DNA of 64,000 nucleotides from Morchella semilibera (taxonomy: Eukaryota > Ascomycota > Pezizomycetes > Pezizales > Morchellaceae). The stretch spans positions 1,839,247 through 1,903,246 of the forward strand of contig CM018605.1 of the NCBI GenBank assembly GCA_009192285.1, given 5' to 3'. Each line of letters begins with the position of its first letter. Position 1 is the stretch's first letter. The translations under genes were made by a program, and so were the position numbers. This document shows, piece by piece, positions 58,344 through 64,000 of this stretch. The notes under the pieces are model-generated. The model was given only the letters and a program-made list of their open reading frames with translations. It ran no database searches and was not told where the DNA came from.

Positions 58344-60513
58344 CTAACCCAACAATGGAGTATTCTCCGTCTCCTTTTTTCTCCTCCTTCCTCTATCACT
58401 GCTTCCACCTTCACTACTTTCATCATCACTGCTGCTGGTTGTCTCAATCACAGTTTTGGGAACGCCTCCCACATGCTCCACTCTCTCAACCAAGCTCCCA
58501 CTTCGTGCCACTCTCTTGGTACCGACCGATAGGCTGTCTGTTCTAGCTGGGGACTTGAACGCTACTTGTGAGCCACGGTCGAGCGATCCATCCATTGTAG
58601 ACCCATTATGGTTATCACTGCCTCCAACAACAGCTGCTGCTTGTTGCATCGGTGTCGAGGTACCGTCGGCGTGCTTGATCTTTACAGTCTTGCTACTTGT
58701 TTGTCTTGGGTTTCCGGCATGGTTTGCAGGGCCTAGAAACTTCAGCTGCGGGAGAATATCCTCTGGGATACCAGCAAGTGAAGCTTGTTGACTGGAACGG
58801 CGCATAGTAGGGGGGGCAGAGCCAGCCTCATGCTCAGAAGATGGGTGATCTTCGGGGACAAGAAGGTCTTCAGAATTGCGCTTTACATCATTGTTTTCAA
58901 TGTGTTCAAGTCCAGGGGCAGCGGCGGTAAGAGTAGCAACGGCAATGGCGGTGTCGGTGTGGCGGTAGTGGGTAGAAACTGTGCGACGGGCGAGAGGGGA
59001 GGGGTTAATGCGGCGAATGGCTTTGTGAACGTCAATGTACACATCAGACTCATCAATAATTTCCCTGTAAAATGTTAGTCAAAATGCAGGTGCAAGGAGG
59101 CTATGTTGAGATTTCTTACTCTCCAATCAGCTCCTCGATGACGTCTTCAAGCGTGAGGACTCCTAGTGCGCCGTGGTTCTCACCAGGAGCTTCAGAAACA
59201 AGTACCATATGGCTCTTTCCCTCCTGGAAGAAATTGACAATATCCAAACAGCTAGTCTCCTCCCTGGTTTCTGGCAGCGTTGCAAGTGGGAACTCGCCAA
59301 CTTTCTTGCAGTCCTCGGGGTCGTATGTGATAAGGATCTTGACCAAAAGCATTCCCACGAAATTTGTCGGCTCTCCAGGCGCATGAATTGGAATTCTGGA
59401 GTAACCGGCGGATAGAATCTTATCCATAGTAGCCTCATCCAGAACTGTATCCGAAGACATTGTAAATACGTCCTTGATGGGTGTCATGATTGAGCCAACA
59501 GGCTTGTCCTTAAGGTCTAAAACAGCGGAAATAATCGTGACTTCATCCTGATTGAGACGGTCTGAGGGCGATGGCCCCAAACTCTTGTGGAGTGTGACGA
59601 GAGTCTTGAGACCAGCCTTTTTATATACGGTACCGTGGTCTTCGCCGAGAATCCAATCGAGCATGAGAGCTGTGGGGTATGCGACAGGAGACATCACGTA
59701 CATCAAGCCAAGGACAAACCTATGGTCATATTAGTAGAAGTCACAGAAAGGTTTATGGAATAACATACGGCGATAGATAGGCTCCAATTGAGAGACCGTA
59801 TCGAACACAAGCAGATTGTGGAATAATTTCACCAAAGATGACTATGTCCCTTCCACAGCGCAAAGATCAGCGATTCAATTCCCGTTGCGCAAAGAATTCC
59901 AGTTGCCCCCACTAAAGAACAGGAACCAAAATCGCGCGCGCACTCACCGATCAAGACTGTACTACTCAACACTGCCGGCCAGCCACCACCCAAACTGCGA
60001 TCCAAGACGATCGGTAACGTTTCATTCGTGATAACATTACTCAACAATAGCGTTACCAAAACCCAATGTTTCCCACGTTTCAGCAAGCGAAGCACCTTTC
60101 CCGCATATATTCGTTCTGCGCCTTCGCCGCTCTGCTCAATAACTTGGAGGTATATCTCATCTTGTCCCATCAATCTATAAAAGCGTTCCCCAATTGTGTT
60201 AACAAATGCGACCAATTGATCAATAATCATACCAACCACCCCCTCTAATCAAAAAATACGGCAAACCATACCCCAGAGTCAAGCCAGCAAATATCCCCCC
60301 CAACACGACCAAGGCGAAAGCAATGCCGACATTCATCCAAAAATCCGGGCTATTGGGGCTCTCCTCGAACTCCCTCTTCCCTAGAAACGGGAGACTTGCA
60401 TCTCGTGGGCGCAAACGTGGGATACTGCTAGCAATTAATACGGCTATTTTACCGAGCGCCGGGCTCCCACCACTTCTTCCGCCGATAGCGCGGGCGCGAG
60501 GGATCGTAGGCAT
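58344..60513 (-). CDS. Mam3/CNNM-type membrane protein with CBS pair
   Basis: Vacuolar or plasma-membrane divalent-cation homeostasis protein; yeast Mam3 affects Mn and Mg handling. Exons 60513-60272, 60174-59948, 59841-59769, 59719-59120 and 59064-58344 give 620 residues. A DUF21/CNNM membrane domain (about 50-215) has [32 protein letters not shown] and [15 protein letters not shown]. The CBS pair follows (about 245-375): [29 protein letters not shown] and [20 protein letters not shown]. The Ser-rich C-terminal tail is long and phosphorylatable. Introns are 49-106 nt, and the first two are the longest in this gene (97 and 106 nt). ERR/RGRRRKK near the C-terminus before NTPLLG. Confidence 0.9.
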
Positions 60514-61500
60514 CTACTTGTGAAAACTGTCTTGTTCTTTCAGGGGGAGGGAACGTGTAGAAGCTACCCAGCAGAGTAAGGACGTCTAGAGAAGGAATGT
60601 GAGGCTAGGTAAAATAGAAACTTCAAAAACCAAAAACACTCTAGATCTCACTCCTAGCAGATCTGTAAAATAAGGGTAGGAAGAATTTAGATAGCGTTTG
60701 AGAGAGGAAGAGAGGAGAGGGAGAGGAGAAGGAGAGAGACAAGGCAAAGAAGGCCTACTACTTAGTTACTGTTCTACCTAGTATGTACTGACAAGACAAA
60801 AAACCGGAGCCACAGACTGACGCACGGGGCTGGGATACCCGCGCATAACTACGACGTGCCAAGAAAGTTCAAGGAAGTTGATTCTGGGCGCCTTTCCTGA
60901 AGCGTGGGTTTGCAGATTGGGAACGGGATGTTTTTCTATGGTGACGTCCCGTTTGCAGGGGGTGGAGGTGCGTTGCCGGCGCCGGAGAGGGCGATTACCC
61001 TCTACTCTACCCTACTAACGTTGGAGTACCATAGTCCAATGCTCAATGGTCAGTTTTAACCCCTTTTCTCGAATCTCTCAGAGTCCTCCTACAAGTGAAC
61101 CCTTGCATGGAATGTGCAAACAAACGCTGCATGTCTATCCCCACACTTTGCTACCATATGGCATGCTGTAGTACATCTTCCTTGGCCGGGGTAAATACTC
61201 AGGAAATATGATCTGTTATACAGCTAGGTACTCTACGTAATCAAATAACACCTCTAATGCCCAGTCTGCTTTTTTCTTTCCAAAATCGATAGCCAGCCAA
61301 ATAAGAAATAGATAACGAAAACAAGATGAAGCTCAAATACATCGGGGAATAAGGACCCATGGGAAAAGGGATTTACAGCATGGAAAACTGCCTGTGTAGT
61401 ACCACACCTCGCAATACGCACCACAGGTATGGGCGGGTATGCTTGTCTTGGCCCAGTACCAAGATTGATACCAAGATTCTCGCGGGAATTATGGCACCAA
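60514..61500. other. intergenic, 5' flank of the Mam3-like gene
   Basis: Contains a purine-rich GAGAGGA stretch (60700-60740), possibly a 5' leader or promoter tract. No gene seen; nothing else notable. Confidence 0.4.
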
Positions 61501-64000
61501 TCATTTCTTCGGCAGCTCCTTAAACACACGCTTCAGGATATCTTTGCTCTAAACACCGATAACGAATTAGCACGTGCCCCATGCTAACTCCGCCCAACCA
61601 CTCGGTCAAGAAAGCACAACTCACGCCGAGACGAAAACTAAAACATACCTTATAAAGATTAACAAGCCTCAATCTCTCGTTGTCCAAATGCGCATGATCA
61701 CTCGCTTGTCCGCACGGCAAATGTGCAGCTGGCGCACCAAACTCTTTCTCCAAGAATCTCGCCGTTGGGATACTACCTCCTTCGCGGATATACAATGGTT
61801 TGACCTTTTGGTTCTCCCCAACCTCATTGCTAGTACTCCACGCGTCCATTATAGCACTTTCCAGAGTTCTAAATGCATCGTTCTCAGGATCACCTAGCCA
61901 AGGCTCTGCTTCGTGATCAATGGTGATCTTGAGCTTATTACCACTCTTAAAACGCTTATATTCGCTGTTGAGATATTCGACCAGACAGTTTTTGATCACG
62001 CTGAGCTCTTGATCCGGAACAATGCGAAGGGAGATGGCCGCTGAGGCGGATCGTGGTATGATGGTTGCATTGGATGGCCCAGAGACGGAGACACGGTGAA
62101 TGGTAAGAGAAGGGAACCGCCATTTCGACATGAGGTGATCTTTGATGCCTTCAGCGGTAAGGTGTGACCAATTGGGTTTATTGCATAAGGTAGTTGTTAT
62201 TGCCGAATACATTTCCTCTTCCGCTGCGGTAACAGGACGTACAGGCTCGGAGAAACCTGGTTTCCGAACTATCAGCAAGCCAACCCAAGCACAAGGGAAA
62301 TAGCAATCAAATACCAGGAATCTTTATAGCCCCAGTCTCGTCTGTCAACTTTGCCAGAAGATTGACCAAATCAATTGTGGGTTCTCTGTTAAGCCTACTC
62401 CCGTCCACTCCTGAATGCAGATCCGGCTTTTCACTCTCAATAACAACAGTCCCATGAATAACCCCTCTGAGCCCATACGTCAAGCAGGGTACCTCATCAT
62501 CAAGCCAGTAACTATTTGCCAGCAAGATCCAATCTACGTCCCCAATGAGTTCCTTGTTTCGCTTGACTGCATCTGCAAATCCCCTACTACCACTCTCCTC
62601 TTCACCTTCAATCAGAAATACAATATCAGACTCCAGCTCTTGTGACTGCACTAACTCGCCTACGGCGAATAATGCTGCTAGGCAGGGACCCTTGTTATCT
62701 GATACCCCACGGCCGTAGAGATATCCATTCTGCCCGGTCAGTTCAAACGGATCCGTGAACCAACCCTCTTCGACTGTTGCCTCTGCTTGGATAACATCGT
62801 AGTGTCCATAAAAAAGAATAGTCTTCCCCTTTTTCTTCACAGCAGCATTGAATTTTGCAAACACGATGGGGTTGCGGTCTGGCCCACTAGGTAGTAACGT
62901 CGTAGTAGCTCCGAACCGTTTGAAAAGACTCTTAAGATAATTCGCGCCGCGGCGACAGTCCTCCATATAAGTTGGGTTGTTGGAAACCGTGCGGAACGAA
63001 ACTAACTTACTCAAAGAGCTGAGAAGTTGGTCATTCTGAGTTTTTTGGGGCCCTTGACTCTCGTTAAGTTCACATGCAGAAACGTCCCAAATGGCGACGC
63101 AATCATCGTTCCCGCCTGTGATGAGAATTAGACGGTCGTTTCGAGTTGTGATGGCGGAGGTTAGAATTAGGCCAGTATGTGATTGCCAGCGTGAGACACA
63201 CTCAAAGCGTTGGTTCCATTTCTAACCGGAACGATCAGTAAATTATGGACTTTAAGCTGTAGATGAGGGGCATACCCTTGTATATCCACTTGCGCTGCCG
63301 CTGAACATGAAGTTGCCTTTAATGCTCAAGGTCAACACATCTTCGCGATGGGCCTTTACACTCCGAATCAACTGGCATGTGTCAAGGTCCCATATGCAGA
63401 TCTCACCATCCGTCAGGCCGCAATATAGCAAAGAGTCCTGAGCTACCATACTTAGGACCCCCGAATCCCCACCGCTCAATTCCCGCATTTGCTCAATCCT
63501 ACTCGTATTGCTGTCGATGCTCCACAACTTTACCACGCCGTCTCCACCCCCGCTCAACAATATTTGCTGACCCGCCTTTCCAATCTCCGAACTTGCAGAA
63601 AGCGAGACCAGGAGCATGCAATACACATATCCGTAATGCGCATATTGCACAATATTCTCCGGATCGGTCTCCAGGAGCTGAGAGGTAGTTGATCGGGGGC
63701 AAATTTCCTTCTTGAGAGCTGTACCACCACCAGGGCCTTTGGAGTCAAAGAATGGGTGGTTTCGATGCGACGGGTGGGAGGTGAGAGTTGGGCATGGTCG
63801 TGAGTCCTTTACTTTCAAGTCATACCATTGGATGCTAGTGTTCTGGGCGCCAAAGTAAGCGGTATTTTGTAGTGATGAGTATGCGACGCAGAAGACATCC
63901 CCGAGGTCGAATGTAGAGTAGATTGAGTAAAGGTTTTTGAAGGTTGTTGCATTCCAAACCTAGGATACCATGAGCCATTTGTAACACAGAATTGGTGAGA
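61501..64000 (-). CDS. DUG2: Dug2-type protein: WD40 propeller plus M20 peptidase, 5' part off the window
   Basis: In yeast, Dug2 joins Dug3 in a glutamine-amidotransferase complex that starts cytosolic glutathione degradation. Exons here, in transcript order: 63959-63276, 63221-62315, 62256-61649 and 61548-61501; the phase-0 acceptor at 63960 shows that more exons lie upstream. The WD40 part includes VVKLWSIDS, GEICIWDLDT and CVAIWDVSA. The M20 part follows without a break (LSKLVSFRTVSNNP): GHYDV, GRGVSDNKG, IEGEEESGS and SDHAHLDNE are the metal and catalytic motifs. The fusion of propeller and peptidase is diagnostic of Dug2. Last exon is only 48 nt, ending FKELPKK, after a 100-nt intron. 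All motifs look intact. Confidence 0.88.

Overview
The window is nuclear DNA of a filamentous ascomycete (Pezizomycotina-type). Evidence: spliceosomal introns of mostly 46-106 nt with GT..AG ends and CTAAC/CTAAT-like branch sites, fungal gene families (CDR/PDR transporter, Dug2, Mam3, secreted dipeptidyl peptidase IV, ankyrin-RCC1-BTB protein), and fungal-type transposons (Plavaka/CACTA, a LINE, LTR elements). Species cannot be fixed from sequence alone. Exon coordinates were derived by hand from splice signals, reading-frame phase and family motifs.

Layout. 1-6.6 kb is transposon territory: tandem repeats, a broken accessory gene, and an apparently intact Plavaka transposase with one 61-nt intron. 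The block is saturated with a short GGCTC/GAGCC palindrome that even lies inside codons. 6.6-10.8 kb is a LINE whose reverse-transcriptase frame is split by a 634-bp solo LTR with a perfect 5-bp target duplication. 11.5-13.5 kb is a pseudokinase; 14.4-15.6 kb a SIRT5-type sirtuin; 16.5-21.7 kb an 11-exon full-size PDR ABC transporter with one GC-AG intron. 21.7-23.3 kb holds a tRNA-derived SINE-like unit and a foldback repeat.

23.3-26.9 kb (minus) is a Rad5/Uls1-group SNF2 ATPase; 27.6-32.3 kb (minus) an IBtk-like ankyrin/RCC1/BTB protein. 33.1-34.2 kb is a decayed Ty3/gypsy LTR-PBS-gag fragment. 35.5-36.9 kb is a Gfo/Idh/MocA oxidoreductase. 37.1-38.4 kb contains small secreted or membrane proteins, one complete with three exons. 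41.1-43.7 kb (minus) is secreted dipeptidyl peptidase IV with a six-nucleotide coding first exon. 47.4-50.8 kb is a nine-exon gene of unknown family with two Cys clusters. 53.6-57.0 kb is a calpain-like protease with a very long charged tail. 58.3-60.5 kb (minus) is a Mam3/CNNM-type CBS membrane protein. 61.5 kb to the end (minus) is a Dug2-type WD40-M20 peptidase that runs off the window.

The host genes are unrelated housekeeping or stress functions (NAD-dependent deacylation, drug efflux, chromatin remodelling, extracellular peptide degradation, glutathione turnover), not a biosynthetic cluster. Long AT-rich gaps between them carry many copies of the palindrome TACATGTA, at least 24 by eye and all outside coding exons. 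The most unusual features are the palindrome family inside the transposase, the nine-exon unknown gene, and the TACATGTA enrichment.
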